From: Euryodendron excelsum
Taxonomy: Eukaryota; Streptophyta; Magnoliopsida; Ericales; Pentaphylacaceae
DNA length: 64,000 nt
Reading direction: 5' to 3'
Assembly: GCA_033060915.1 (NCBI GenBank)
Contig: CM065392.1
Location: forward strand, 10,087,501 to 10,151,500
Made by a program: the position numbers and the translations under genes. How positions within the stretch are numbered: position 1 is the stretch's first letter; every line of letters begins with the position of its first letter. Under the pieces are notes generated by a model that had not been told where the DNA came from, made no database searches, and saw only the letters and a list, made by a program, of their open reading frames with translations. Positions 46,184 through 58,831 of this stretch are shown one piece after another.

Positions 46184-47508
46184 TGATGGAGACTGTGGAA
46201 TTTTTCACGACCTGGCTATAATGCAACTTCATAGTTCCAAAAAATTCAGACCTAATTAGCAAAAACTAATTTACATGATTTGAATCATACTTTTGAATAA
46301 CAGGGAGTATGAACTTCGAAATCCCTCTATTTTGATCTTGAACAACAAACAACAGCAACAAGAAAGATTTGACTACTTGAACTCAACCTTTGGACTACTA
46401 CTATATTCTTCGAACACGCCTTACTCTAGAGAGAGTAGGCTTACAGCTGCTAAGATTTCTTTCTCTCACAAAAATGTATATCTCTCAATTATGAATAAGT
46501 GTAACCCTAATTATTCTTAGAGTACGTATATATAGAGATTACAATAGTGACCATAGAATTAGTATGACTAGGGCTTCCTACGCAAATAAGGATTCCTAAT
46601 CGAACTAAGATTAATCCCTATGTACGTAAATTATAATTTATACCACTAATGAAATATAATTGTACTTCTGTCATACTTGAAATTATATTTCGAGCTCCGT
46701 ATTATTAAATGCTTATTTATCTCCTCACTTTAAGATTACAGAGACCCATCTATTAAATTAAATTACTGACAATTAAATTTAATAGACTTATTTAATTCCT
46801 AAAGACCTTCCACTTAACTTATTTGATATGTCGGATTCATAATCCACTTGTCGGGTTTGACATAATCAAAACTTATAAGCTTCCTCAAAGAGGTATTATC
46901 AATCCCCATATCGGGACATGGATTCTATCAATAATTAATATTCACCATACACATAATGTTATTGTCCAACTCACTGAGTTTATTAACATACAAAGAATCT
47001 CACTCTTCTATGAATCAAAATAATAAACATTAAATGCACATGTCTATTTATTATATTAATATAAAGAATATAAGTACTCATAATAATCGTGAGATATTAA
47101 TTGTTTTATATAATCAGTATAAAGACAATTATCTCAATACGGTCATATTCAATACACACAAAGTGTACTAGTGTAAAGAGTTGGAATTATACCGCTCCCT
47201 ATAGTCAAGACAGATCTATTAAAACCTTATACTATAGTCCTACTGATGGTGTGTTCAGTTCCATCTAAGACCGTGAACGATAAACTTATGTTCCATAAGA
47301 ACTGATGAACTGATCTTCAGTGTATAAGCCATGCTCTACACACCAAATATCTATTATATAGAATAAGAGACACACATGCATAATTATTAAATAAATAATA
47401 CAAGGCAAACATTGCTTATACTGATTCTCATTATAATGGAATAACTAATTTATTAATAAATACTAAAACCATTACACAAAGTATGTCTTTTAGTATAAAT
47501 TTCTAACA
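46184..47508 (-). repeat. Middle copia LTR, shared by internal 1 and internal 2
   Basis: Begins TGATGGAGACTG and ends TTTCTAACA. Left neighbour is a primer site; right neighbour is GTCTCCCACTTAG, the complement of a polypurine tract. It therefore serves as 5' LTR of one internal region and 3' LTR of the next. It also shows the uninterrupted version of the R2 insertion site ('ataagtactcataataat', about 47071-47088). Confidence 0.9.
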
Positions 47509-48963
47509 GTCTCCCACTTAGACTCAAATTCATGTAGTAATGCATCTAAGTCTCATTCCCTCTAAATAACCATCAAAAGTCTTGGCTGGTAAGCTCTTTA
47601 TAAAAGGGTCTACCAAGTTGTTTGTTGATGCAATCTTGGTAACCACCACATCACCTCTGTGCACAATGTCTCATATCAGGTGATACTTATGCTCGATGTG
47701 GTTTGTCCTCTTGTGACTCCTAGGTTCCTTCGAGTTAGCAACCGCCCCACTATTATCACAATAAAATGTAATAGGTAATTGTACTGAAGGTACCTTTGCT
47801 AGATCCAACAGAAAGTTCCTGAGCCAAACGGCCTCCTTGGTTGCCTCAGAGGTTGCCACATATTCGGCCTCTATGGTGGAATCAGCAACACATGATTGCT
47901 TGATATTCCTTCACCTCCTAAGGTACCCAATAAGCACTAGACTATCTACCCAGTAAACCAACATATAATCCGTAGTCCTTTTCAGTTACTTGATTATATT
48001 ATTTACTGTAGTCCATTCTTCTCACCCTGGGTTCGACTGATATCTGTTGACTATGCCAACGGCAAAATAAATGTCAGGTCTTATGCAAAATATAGCATAA
48101 ATAAGGCTTCCCACTGCTGATGCATAAAGAACTACCTCCATTTTCTTTACCTTAATCGGTGTCTTCGGACATTGATCCTTGGTTAGAGAGATTCCATGTC
48201 TAAAAGGGAGGAACCCTTTCTTAGAATCCTGCATGCTAAAACGGGCAAGAATTGTATCGATATAAATTACTTGTGAAAAGCCTAGCATTCTATGCTTGCG
48301 ATCTCACAAAAGCTTGATTCCAAGGATATGACCGGCTTCTCCCAAGTCCTTCATATGGAACTGTTCGGATAACCATACCTTAACCGAAGATAATTCCCCC
48401 ATATCATTTCTGATGAACATGATATCATCCACGTATAGTACTAAGTACACCACCACGTTTCCACAACATTTCTTATACACACACGACTCGTCAATGCATT
48501 GATTAAAGCCATAAGACTTAATAGCCTAATCAAAACGAGTGTTCCAAGACCTAGATGTTTGCTTTAGTCCATAAATGGACTTCTTAAGCTTGTGCACCAT
48601 GTGCTCTTGGCCTTTTGCTACAAAACCATCTAGTTGCATCATATAGATATACTCATCAAGACTTCCATTAAGGAAAGTAGTCTTGACATCCATTTGCCAA
48701 ATTTCGTAATTGAAATAAGCAATAATGGATAAAAGAATCCAGATAGACTTTAGCATCGCTACCGGTGAAAAAGTTTCCTCATAGTCGATCCCCTCTTTTT
48801 TAGTGCGTTTCGCAAGAAGCCTAGCCTTGAAGGATTCTACCTTTCCATCTGCTCCTCTCTTCTTCTTATAGATGCATTTGCATTTGATGGGTCTTATTCC
48901 TTCAGGTGGTTCTACAAGATCGCAAACTTGATTAAAGTACATAGACTCTATATCTGATTTCAT
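47509..48963 (-). pseudogene. Copia internal 2: RT and RNase H (broken)
   Basis: RNase H at 47545-47859 keeps CDNSGAVANSKEPRSHKR and HIEHKYHLI. RT parts are at 48022-48288 (CPKTPIKVKKM, YASAVGSLIYA) and 48526-48963 (KARLLAK, FSPVAMLKSI, QMDVKTTFLNGSLDEYIYM, KLKKSIYGLKQTSRSWN). The YVDD box is intact at about 48425-48440 but in a separate frame. Sequence is close to internal 1 but clearly diverged, so these were separate insertions or old copies rather than a recent duplication. Confidence 0.85.
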
Positions 48964-48993
48964 AGCCTCTGTCCAAAATTCTGTGTCTTTATC

Positions 48994-50893
48994 TTAAAGT
49001 GCTTCATTGTAGTTCACGGGTTTGGCATCTAGTTCATCAGGGATCTTGTCATAAGATTTTCCCAAGAATATACACCGATCAAGTTGGCATATAACTCTCC
49101 CACTACAACAAGGCACGACCGATATCTGTGTATTATGAGTGAATTGCTCTGCTAATTCTGATCCTTGTGCACCATCATCATGAGCTGGTTGTAGAAACAA
49201 TGTGTTGATGCTATCTACATGGTGCATTTCAGTATCAGCCTGAGTTACAACATTCTTCCCACTACGACGAGGCAATAGGATGTGAATGATTCAGTCTTGT
49301 GGTGCTTCTTCTTGTACTAAGGGTAATGAAGAAGTATGTACTGGTCTATATCCTCTCAGCCCTTCTAAAACAAGCTTATTTATGGATTTGTGGTTCATTA
49401 CATTGTACTCTTCTAAGAATCAGGCATTGGTGCTAACAATGACCTTCTAATCCTTAGGATAATAAAATAAATCACCTTTCGTTCCTCTAAGGTACCCAAC
49501 AAAGAAACAAACATCTATTCTCGATTCTAATTTATTTGTTTTCCCATTTCAGCACGTGTGCTGGACTACCCCATATCCGAACATGTCGTATACTAGGCTT
49601 GCACCCAGTCCACAATTTTTTAGGAGTAGTAGGTACTAACTTTGATGGTACTAAGTTCATAATGAATACTGTTGTTTCAAGTGCATGGTCCCAAAACGAA
49701 TTAGGTAAATCTGAATATCTCATCATTGATCTAACCATATTCATAAGAGTTCTGTTCCTTCTTTCTACTACACCTTTCTATTGTGACATACCTGGTGCAG
49801 ACAACTGGAATTGAATTCCTTCATTTGATAAGTAATCCAAAAATTCTCCCAAGAGGTACTTGCCACCACAATCAGATCGTAGTGTCTTTATATATTTACC
49901 ATGACGCTTTTCCGTTTCTGCCTTAAACACTCTGAATTTCTCAAAACATTCAGTATGTTTACCTTCCAAGTAGGATTCACAGACTGGCAGTGCCTCCACT
50001 TCAATTGAACCTAATGGTCCATCCTTAACCAGTCTGGAATTCGTCTCAAATTAATATGACTCAGGCGTAGGTGCCAAAGATAGATTTGGTAAAGTTCAGA
50101 AGGTTGTTTTCTCTTTCATAGTACTGTATTAGTGTTATTCATTTCATTTAGTTGTAGTGTATGAGAGATATGATTAACAATATAAAGACCATCCACTAAT
50201 GTACTAGAATAGATAAAATATTTATTTAACTTAATAACAACAGTTACTGAAATAAATAAAATATATATTACCAACCAATCTAAAAATTGAAATCAAATTC
50301 CTTCTACTAGAATGTACATAAAGAGAGTATTTTAATACTAAAATCCTATATCTAGCAAAAGAAATACTAATATCTTCTACTACAACTGCTAACACTCTTA
50401 TGTTGTCTCCCACAAAGATGTAAATCTCTCCACAACTAAGCTGGTGGGTTTGGTGGAACTCTTATAAAAAATTGCATATATGATTAGTAGCTCCCGTATT
50501 TACACACTATGTACCAGTAGATAACACCACTAAATATGTTTTAACTACTTGTAAATGAGATTTACCTTTGTTGTTCTGTTTAGCTAGATAAGTCAGAAAT
50601 TGCAACTTTCAGTGCCCTGACTGCTTGTAGACAAAACACTTGCCCTTCGACATTTTCACTACTGCTTAAGGCCCATGAAGTGCCTAAGGAACTACTTTCT
50701 GTTTCTAAACCTTTTTCTGCTTTTTCTTATCTTTTAGTTTAGAAATAGAACATTTCTTTGTAAAAAGAGCAACAATAAGCTTTTGGATGAGGCCCTCAGC
50801 TGTTTGAAGCTTTTTAAAAAGCTTTACCATTGAAAAAGAAACTTATTCATGTTGTATTTCAGGCAGAACTGCTTAAAGGAATTAGACAGCAAC
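48994..50893 (-). pseudogene. Copia internal 2: gag end, protease, integrase (broken, truncated)
   Basis: Integrase C-terminal text is at 49532-49744 (NMVRSMMRYSDLPNSFWDHA) and core text at 49778-49999 (FRVFKAETEKRHGKYIKTLR, then LRSDCGGKY). The spacer with LPxPRRSGKNVV-type text is at 48994-49275. Protease-region text (DISISFARYRILVLKYSLYV) is at 50231-50413. Compared with internal 1, a stretch of integrase between 49999 and protease is shortened. Homology ends at about 50893 within gag, and no 5' LTR follows. Confidence 0.8.
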
Positions 50894-53385
50894 AAATCAA
50901 ATGCCAAAATTTTCTAGGCACAAAACAATATCTCAAACACATTCAAATGCCAAATTTTATAAAAGCCGAATTTTAAGGAATAAAAATTATAGCTTTGAAA
51001 ATTCAAAGTCAAAATTAGGATCCACGTCAGATTTTAGTCAAAATAGGTTTTGAAATTTATTTTAAAGATAGTTTTTAGTTTAAAATTTTCTAAAACAAAA
51101 CTGCGTGGGTCCATTCATATTTTGAATAAATCCAGTTTAATAAAAACTTGTTTCAAACCTCTTAAAAGAAAATAGCTAATCTCAAAACATTCAAATTTCA
51201 ATCCAATATTCATACGTTCACAACCCATGCTCCAAACCAAACCACAAGAAGAACCTAATCATGGCATTCAACCAAACATAAAAATAAAACTCCTAATACG
51301 ACAAAATAATAATAATATAGTCATCTGAATGAAATCTAAAATGAAGATAAAATGAAAATATAGAAGTTTAATACAACTAGCAAGAAAACTAACTAAAACC
51401 CAAAGACACGGCTATATAGGGTCAAAATATGATAGAGACCTCCAATGTCCTAAAGGCTCACCTACAACTGTTGTAGGGTGAGCATATCTACAACTCATGT
51501 AAGAGGTTATGCTATGAAGTTAATACACATGAGGTAGTATGTGTACGTGTACATATAAAGAATGAAATTCCAAACTTAACTTCAGCCCCAATGCCAAATA
51601 GTATATGCCAAACACTCACAATCTCAATCCAGAGACAATCCAGTCACCTACATCAGCAAGCTTAAGTTAACTCTAAGACCCAAAACTAAAATAACATGTG
51701 AATAAATAAATAAATAAAAATACCAAGACTCACCCAAGCCCAAACCATTGCAAGTGTATACACATGCATAACCAACTGTACTGAGTAGGGGATATCGGTC
51801 CACCAACAACCTCTTTCACACTTTATGGGTTATCACCCAATGGATGTGTGCATCCAAGTAATTCCGCACTTTATGGGCTTCACTCAAAGGACACGTGCAT
51901 CCTACCAAATAATTTTGCACTTTATGGGCCGCACTCAAAGGATGCATGCATACCAACAATTTTCAATTATTCCGATATTTATGGGCCTCACCCTAAAGGA
52001 TGTGTGCATTCGAATAATTCTGAATAATTTCGTATTTTATGGGCGTCACCCCAAATGACACATGCATCTCACCAAGTAAGGCACCAAGCCTTTAGTCTAA
52101 TGCAAATTCTAGGGTCAAGGCTTCAAACCCATATCTAACCATGCCCAATTACCAATAAATTTTAACTCATGTCTAAATCAACATTTACATTACACAAAAG
52201 TAAACAATAACATCCAAATCATCTAATTCATAATATAATCTTATATAATCACCCAACATTATATATTTCACACTCCATAATAACACCAATGACATACAAG
52301 CATTTTAATCATCCATTTTATACCCATTTTGTATTATCTCAAGTAGCCAAAATTGTCAAGCATAAATTAAGTACACGTGATTCAGCCAAATATCAAGTCA
52401 AGACCAACAATATTTAATCTTGCCTAGACTTTAAACTTGAGCTCAAGCCATCTCAACAACCAACACACAGTGTAAAACTAAAGTCATAATTATTTCAAGG
52501 CCTAAAATAGGCATCTAACAACAAGCAACCAATGTGAATCATATCAAAGCAAGTAAACACTCACTTTAAATTACCATTTCATCCAAATGATCTCACATTA
52601 TTATTACATTAGCTCTAAATATTTTCTAGGCACAACACAATATCTCAAACACATTCAGATGCCAACTTGCTAGCTTTGTCCAAATGATTTATATAAATTC
52701 TCCTATACTTTTAACATCAATTCTAAACACATCCTTGGCATAAAAATATTTTTAATTGTCTATTTTATGCCCATTCTATGTTATATCAACTAACTGAGAT
52801 TATCCAATTAATTTATTTAAATTAACCACACATTAGGCATAACTTATGTACAAGTAAATCACACAAATTTCAAATCAATTAAATGAATTAATTATTGTAC
52901 ATAAAATTTCCAATTTTAGTATATGTGCAAACATGGTAAAACCTTAGGTTGTCACTCACAATATTTAACAATACACACGGCATTAATTAATTAGCACTTT
53001 AGGCTAAACATAACAAGAATCAACCAAAATAATCAATGAATCACATAATAATTAACTTTGAAGTAAATAAAAAAAATTCAGACTAAAATTCCTAGAGGCA
53101 TGATTTCTACCCAAAAAACATATATAACTCAAACATATTAACCTAATAGCAAGACCTATGTGTAACCCCCTATCTCCTTGACGATTGAACTTAGGGCACA
53201 AATTCGATTTTATTAAAATCACGAACCAAAACAACCACCGTATAGCCCTTGTGGAGAGGAACACAAAAGCCCTTGTGGAGAGGAACACAAAATTTTTAAG
53301 AAAAATGGGACAAATAATGGAAGAAAAATGGGAAAAGAAGAAAAAAAAATGAAGGAGGCAGAGAACTTAACTCTCTGGTTCGTTG

Positions 53386-53388
<3 letters not shown>
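50894..53388. other. Unassigned AT-rich repeat-like sequence
   Basis: No protein family recognised. A 44-bp stretch ('ttttctaggcacaaaacaat' ...) at about 50900-50945 recurs near 52617-52663, so the two edges of this block share sequence. The text 'ctacaactgttgtagggtga' (about 51468) and the minisatellite at 51820-52065 resemble untranslated parts of chromovirus-type LTR elements, but termini, primer site and coding parts are not visible. Confidence 0.4.
51820..52065 (+). repeat. Five-unit minisatellite, about 50-60 bp units
   Basis: Units share 'cactttatgggcttcactca' or close variants followed by 'aaggatgcatgcat': starts near 51821, 51868, 51917, 51977 and 52032. Units differ at many positions. 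The minus-strand equivalent is 'tgggtgaagcccataaag'. Confidence 0.8.

Positions 53389-53442
<54 letters not shown>
53389..53442 (+). repeat. (GA)27 microsatellite
   Basis: Perfect GA run of about 54 bases. Overlapping reading frames on both strands are artefacts. Confidence 0.95.
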
Positions 53443-53445
<3 letters not shown>

Positions 53446-54958
53446 TTTGTTTTATTTTAAAAATCATTTTAGGTGTATTTACCAAAATTCCCTCAAAGGT
53501 TCTTCTTTTTCAAAAAAAGAAAAAGAAAACCAATCCCCTCTTTGACCATTTGACCGGGTCTTTACAATATTTGACATGGATGACATATAAATGTAGGATA
53601 TTTACTATATTGTATACTATGCACGTTTGTTGTTTATGGTGATCAACAAAAAATAAAAAAATAATGTAAATGAATTTTGGAGCAATGAAAAAATAGTATT
53701 TAATTTCTTGTGATATTGCATACAAATTAAAGCGTTATTCTCTATATATAGTACTTTATTGTCTAAATTCCAATCACAAATTACTGGTATATAGAAAAAA
53801 GTAAAAGTATTATCTCTTTGCTTTATTAACTATCTTTTGAATGTGTAGATATAATTTTTTATTTTACTTTATCCATCAAAGGAAAAAAAAGAGTGCTTGA
53901 CGTTGCAACGCTAAAAAAGTAAAAGTATTATCTTGTTATTTTATTAAATATGATCTAAATGTCTAGACATAACCTTTATCTTATCTTATCCATCAAAGGA
54001 AAAGGGAAAACAAAATAGAAGAAAAAAAACGTGTGATGCTGCAACGCAACAAATTTCGTGTTGCTTTGTTGAATTTTTTAAATGACATCATCATGGTATT
54101 AAATATATATTTTTTTATCATGAGTTAAAATTCTAGTTAGTAAATACTCATACTATTCATGTATAATATTCGTACGTGTGTATAAATGAAAAAAACTTAT
54201 ATTTTCTGTTCATATCTGAAACCTAATTAAAAATACTCGTTTTTTAGTTGAACCGCATAATACACGTATTAAATATTTTCACGTACTATAATTTTGAAAA
54301 ACAAACTGATTAAAAATTAGATATGATTTAATATAACTGTGGCATACTATTAATTATATACTTAATATATAATTATTATAGTACTTGAAATATGTAATAT
54401 TTTTCTAATACCTGGAACATTTAAATTATTAAACTTACTTTTCTACAATTTCTTATTAATACTGCAAGTATTAAATTAAAAATTAAAATTATTAAGTTAA
54501 CGCATTCTTGTATCAAAGTATTGAAATAATACAATAATAAAATAAAAAATAACATATGTGAGACAAAAATAATACCTATTAATATATATAATAAGAAATT
54601 GCTTATAAATGTTATTGTATTGTTTGTTCCAACTTTTTAACTAATGTTCGTATAATACCCAGATAATAAATTTATATTTTTAACGTTCTCATATTTTTAT
54701 GCCGAATTTCGTTATCGTATTTTGTAAGAAAAATCATATTAGACCCGTACGTATTACATAACATTCTTTTGCCATTCTTGTATTTACTAACTATGACTAA
54801 ATAGTTAAAAACATAAATGTGTGAGCCTTCTGTTGTCTATACATGTACATAAACTACTTAGAAAGGTTCCTTAAAGCATGATTAGTAAATATGAAGTCAG
54901 ACGGCATATTCCCAACACATATACATATATAACTGTAGATACTCCAAGAAGATGGGAA
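53443..54958. other. Strongly AT-rich intergenic sequence, nothing recognised
   Basis: About 1.5 kb without open frames of note. Two related stretches ('aaaagtaaaagtattatct', near 53797 and 53913) with 'catcaaaggaaaa' (near 53872 and 53990) form a diverged direct repeat of about 115 bp. Confidence 0.6.
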
Positions 54959-54970
54959 TATGAAAGTTTT
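54959..54970. repeat. Target duplication TATGAAAGTTTT, left copy, of the LINE
   Basis: Its last bases merge with the poly(T) of the tail. The second copy is at 55934-55945. Confidence 0.8.
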
Positions 54971-55933
54971 TTTTTTTTTTTTTTTGTTTTTTGACACAGT
55001 GAAAAAACTTCATTAAACCAACAAATAAAGATTACAAAAACAGGGGATGGGATCAAGCCATAAACCAGGACAACCTAGCAGCAAGATCCACACCAAGCCA
55101 ACATATTCAACTAGCTGGTGAGGTACCAACTAAACGATGCAACAGCTTACTGCACTCACTTCCTTACAAGCCCTTCCACCCATTTGATTACCCTTTTAAT
55201 CTTCTCACCCCTTCCAATGAATACATGATATCTGATACTGATAATGGTAGACCAGATTACCCTGCTTTAAACCAAACAGCTACATAAATATTTGCTTCTT
55301 CCAGCACTTTCCACCATCTTTCTTTATTGTTGAATGCTGCCTCATTTCTTGCTTTCCATATGTGCCATAATACTGATATGAAGAGAGACCCCCATAACTG
55401 TTTTTCTAATTTTCTGAATTTCAAATTTCACCACCATATAGCATGTTCTCTTAAGGATTCTGGAGTTACCCAAACTAAACCCCACCTCTTTATGACTGCA
55501 CACCACACCTTCCGAGCAAACTGACAATTCAGTAGTAAATGGTTTGAATCTTCCTCAAATTCCTGACACATAACTCATATTAGAGAGCTCCCTGGAGGAA
55601 GGCTGTTCCTTCTTGCTAACAATACTTTTGACTCTATCTTGCCTTGCATAGCAATCCAGCCAAACACAATGGATTTTAGAGGGGCCAACACTTTCCACAT
55701 ATTGGATAGTACTGGAATTTCTTGACTTTCCCAATTCCAAGCTTTCCTACAATAGAATTTACTGAAAACATTCCATCTTTCTCCAAAAAACCACTTAATT
55801 GAATCTTTCTTTCAACCCTCCAGAATAATAGGCTCCAATAACAATAAAAGCTTACTTAAGTCTTCATTTTCCCATGCAAATAGATTCCTTCTAAACTTCA
55901 TAGACCAGATGGAATCCTCCCATGAAAGTTTCC
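54971..55933 (-). mobile_element. 5'-truncated LINE (non-LTR retrotransposon)
   Basis: The minus strand carries the C-terminal end of a LINE ORF2. Near 55380-55570 it reads NHLLLNCQFARKVWCAVI, then WWWNLKFRKLEKQLWGSLFI and LWHIWKARNEAAFNN, the zinc-binding domain found after RT in plant L1-type elements. It ends with a typical LINE 3' UTR and a poly(A) tail (plus-strand T run 54967-54985, with a short second run). A 12-bp target duplication, TATGAAAGTTTT, lies at 54959-54970 and 55934-55945, so the 5' end is truncated at 55933. RT and endonuclease are absent, and stops interrupt the frame. Confidence 0.85.
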
Positions 55934-55945
55934 TATGAAAGTTTT
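55934..55945. repeat. Target duplication TATGAAAGTTTT, right copy, of the LINE
   Basis: Identical to 54959-54970. Marks the truncated 5' end of the LINE. Confidence 0.8.
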
Positions 55946-57053
55946 CCAAGGGTTTACATTTTTTTTTAATTTTGTTTTTCCAAATAAAGTACTTTCTAGT
56001 TTCCTTTCCATCCTGTCGTAGGTGTTGCCGGAGGGACTACTCGAGGATTCTTTACTGCCATGTTAAGCAAGGAATCCTCCCACTGCTGAAGCCTGAGGAG
56101 AGCATTTTCCTTCCCTTTCATTCTTATTTTTGTGTTCTTTCTGTGAATTTGGTAAGGTTGATCAATCCAAAATCAGTTATCATTAGACCAAAGCACTAGT
56201 TTTTGAAGAGTTCACTAGATGTCTCTCGATGTATACAGAAGTTGAATAATTATTACAAAACATTAGTTTTGTCATGAAGAAATTGTCAGTTTTCTTGCTC
56301 CATGAACTTAATTAATAGTGGGTGTGTACGAAAATGTAGACACCATAAGTAATTTGACTGATACACAATTGCTTTGGATGAAGAAACATATCAGAGCTTA
56401 ATGAAAGAAGAAGCCTGATGTAGAGCATTTACAAGAGAAAAGTCCCCCTGGTGATAATCATGTAGGACTACTACGAATTTATCTCCAGTACTAACAATCA
56501 AGGTATATGGGAACATCTTCTGCTTGATCAATTGTTTTCAACGTATGGACACAGTGATATATGAGACAACAATAAACCTTGATTGATTTTTCATGGAATT
56601 AGAGGTAGCGGCTGTGCCACCAATTTCATATTCCTCTAGTCTGGGTGCAGGCTTCTTTTTTATATGTTGTGCTACTGCTTCAGAAAGGATTTAGACGATC
56701 TAAATGTAAGTGAATCTCTACTTGATAAGAAATTGTAGAACCAATGTAGACAAAAACTTGTATTGCAAAGCTTAAGCACATTGCATTTCACACCTTTTCT
56801 CTACTCGAAGTTTAATACAAAACCACACGCCATATTGTACTTAATTGAAAAAACACGCTTAAGAACATCGCATTTTTGCCTCTTCACTACTCAAAGTTTT
56901 ATACCAAACCATGCCATATATTCTACTTAATTAAGAAAACATATAACTAAAAATATAACTCGCATAGATAACAATCGATGACATTACTGCAAATGGTGTT
57001 CAAAGATGCCTCAATCAGTACCCAAGGAGTCTTCTTGCCAAGTTGCTTGTCTC
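55946..57053. other. Unassigned sequence 3' of the DUF247 relic
   Basis: No gene recognised. Contains a diverged tandem duplication of about 88 bp (56768-56945). Confidence 0.5.
56768..56945. repeat. Diverged tandem duplication, about 88-bp units
   Basis: Two units begin 'gcttaagcacattgcatt' (56769) and 'gcttaagaacatcgcatt' (56858) and continue with 'ctactc.aagttt.atac.aaacca' and 'tacttaatt.a'. It lies just beyond the stop of the DUF247 relic. Confidence 0.75.
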
Positions 57054-57794
57054 TCATGTCTTTGGTGGATGGGTTGTCAGGTAAGTCTGAATTCCGCCTA
57101 GAACCGTCTGAATGACACTTAAGATAATGGCTAAAATTATAGCACCAACCGCAATGATAGTCAAAGGGCTCCTAAAGTAAGCATTCCTCCCTTCGGCCAT
57201 CCAGATTTTCATACTGTTTTGATAATGCAACTCAATGCGCTTTTTAACCTCCACATAAGCGTAAGGGTTGGGCACCAAATCCTTGTCTATCTCGTTGAAG
57301 AGGTTTGCCACCTCTTCGTCACTTCCAAGGAAGTTGAGGAGTATGCCATTCGAATGCAGCTCCTTCACATCTTCAGCAAGATCAATGAGTGAATCCATGA
57401 AATATAGGTAGGAGGTGACACCAATGCCATCAGGGGTAACCCAAGCATGCCTCATAGGCTACCAGATTCAAAAGCATAGCTTTTGTTGTATTCTCAATGA
57501 TTATTCGAGGAAGTGTCAGTTCCCCATACGTGCCCTTAGACTCGAATTTGATGTATGTAAAGCAGTGAGTCTTGCTGGGCCTGACGTGTATCGCTACCGT
57601 CTTAAAATCATTAGCTGAACGACGCGAGTACCAATCACTGGTGGTATAACACCCAATACTAAAGGCATTAATTTCAATGAGTTGTGTCCGACAAAGATCC
57701 AGAAGATAAAGGGGTTGATCATTAATTTCTTCCTCTTCCGGCATGGGATCCCACCTCTACAACCTTATTGTATAATTCCTCTATCGGTACATTA
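57054..57794 (-). pseudogene. DUF247 family gene, C-terminal part (broken)
   Basis: Plant-specific DUF247 (UPF0481) proteins are membrane-anchored proteins of mostly unknown role; some act in grass self-incompatibility. Here 57054-57455 reads VTSYLYFMDSLIDLAEDVK, LLNFLGSDEEVANLFNEI, then a transmembrane helix (AIILAIILSVIQTVLGGI) at the C-terminus, all hallmark positions. Upstream, 57430-57744 gives QPLYLLDLCRTQLIE and ENTTKAMLLNLVAYEAC. A one-base shift at about 57440 separates the two frames, and another shift lies near 57745. Next to the TRIM element (57757-57794) the N-terminal frame continues (VPIEELYNKVVEVG). About 200 central residues of the family are missing. Confidence 0.85.
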
Positions 57795-57795
57795 C

Positions 57796-58334
57796 TGTTA
57801 AGAATTAATCACCACTCTCTCTCTCTCTCTCTCTCTCTAGAAGGCTCTCTCTCTAGATTCTTCTCTCTTAGGTTGCTTTCTCTTCCTTTCTCTAGAAGTT
57901 TTTCCCTAGACTAATCTCTCATGCTAGCCAATTGTCCTTCTCTCTAGAAATTTCTGGTAGCACCACTTTAATGTGTGGCTAGTATTTGTTGGGGAAGTCA
58001 ATTGCACCAACTTTGTGCTTCTATATAAAGGAATCTATGGCTTCCTCCCTGTATATAAAGAGTGAAGTGAGCAAATCAGTATAAAGTGAAGTGATGTGAG
58101 ATAGTGTGGTGTGATGTCATCTACAAGAGTGAGTCTAGTGTTTTGATTGAGAGATAGCCAGCAAGATCTAGTGTTAGAGTGATGTAAGTGCAAAGTGACG
58201 TGTGAGTAAAGTTAGTGTGTAGTGAGAGCACCTAATGTATAGTGTGAGTATGGTGCAAAGTGTATTGTAAGAGTGGTCCTATATTAATAAAATTTCATTC
58301 TTGCATTTCGAGTATTTTCACTGCGTACTCAATA
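57796..58334 (+). repeat. 5' LTR of the TRIM-like element
   Basis: From TGTTAAGAATT to ACTCAATA, just before the primer site. Has a (CT)n run near its start, repeated 'tctctctag' words and a TATA-like 'ctatataaagg' (about 58022). Confidence 0.7.
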
Positions 58335-58337
58335 ATT

Positions 58338-58350
58338 TGGTATCAGAGCC
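58338..58350 (+). other. Primer binding site (initiator tRNA-Met) of the TRIM-like element
   Basis: TGGTATCAGAGCC on the plus strand, four bases after the LTR end. Defines a plus orientation. Confidence 0.9.
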
Positions 58351-58831
58351 AAGTCAATCAGGGATCAATTTTTGAAGGGTCGTCAGGCGAGGGATGTATT
58401 GGAGCCACGCAGTCAGGGTGCCAAGTCAAGGTCCTAAAGTATGTAATAGAGCCAGTGAAGCGCTCAGAGACATGTGAAAACTTGGAAAAATTTGTTATAG
58501 CCAAGCATCAGGAGTTAACATGATTGTTTCTTGAGGTGCTGTGAAAGGGCATAATCTGCAGGATTGACAACAGTGACACTGTATTGCCATCTATAGAAAA
58601 CGCTAGAAGAACGTTAATGGAGTTACATTAACAAAATTACTGTGGGAGCAGTAGCGACACTATATCACCTCCTACAATAAAATGTTGAAATACTCCATAA
58701 AAGGATATAATTGTATTTACGTTTACTACTGAGAAAGAGATGTTGAAGCACCTGGGACTTGTCACCCTGCCGAAGGAGATTGTCGAAGAAATTGGTTGTA
58801 GTTCAAGAAGAGAGTCAACGCTGAGGGGGAG

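Larger units (their letters stand above)
24877..50893 (-). mobile_element. Tandem Ty1/copia array (LTR-int1-LTR-int2), interrupted by R2
   Basis: On the minus strand two related copia internal regions lie head to tail and share the middle LTR. The first LTR (24877-25786 plus 40165-40601) is the 3' LTR of internal 1; the middle LTR (46184-47508) is flanked by an initiator-Met primer site on the left and by a polypurine-like AGTGGGAGAC on the right. Internal 2 stops in gag at about 50893 with no outer LTR. Both internals code for gag, protease, integrase, RT and RNase H in the copia order, all broken by stops. Confidence 0.85.

Noticed and set aside
53219..53642. Reading frames across the (GA)n tract
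   Set aside because: Same artefact; open on both strands because of the dinucleotide repeat.
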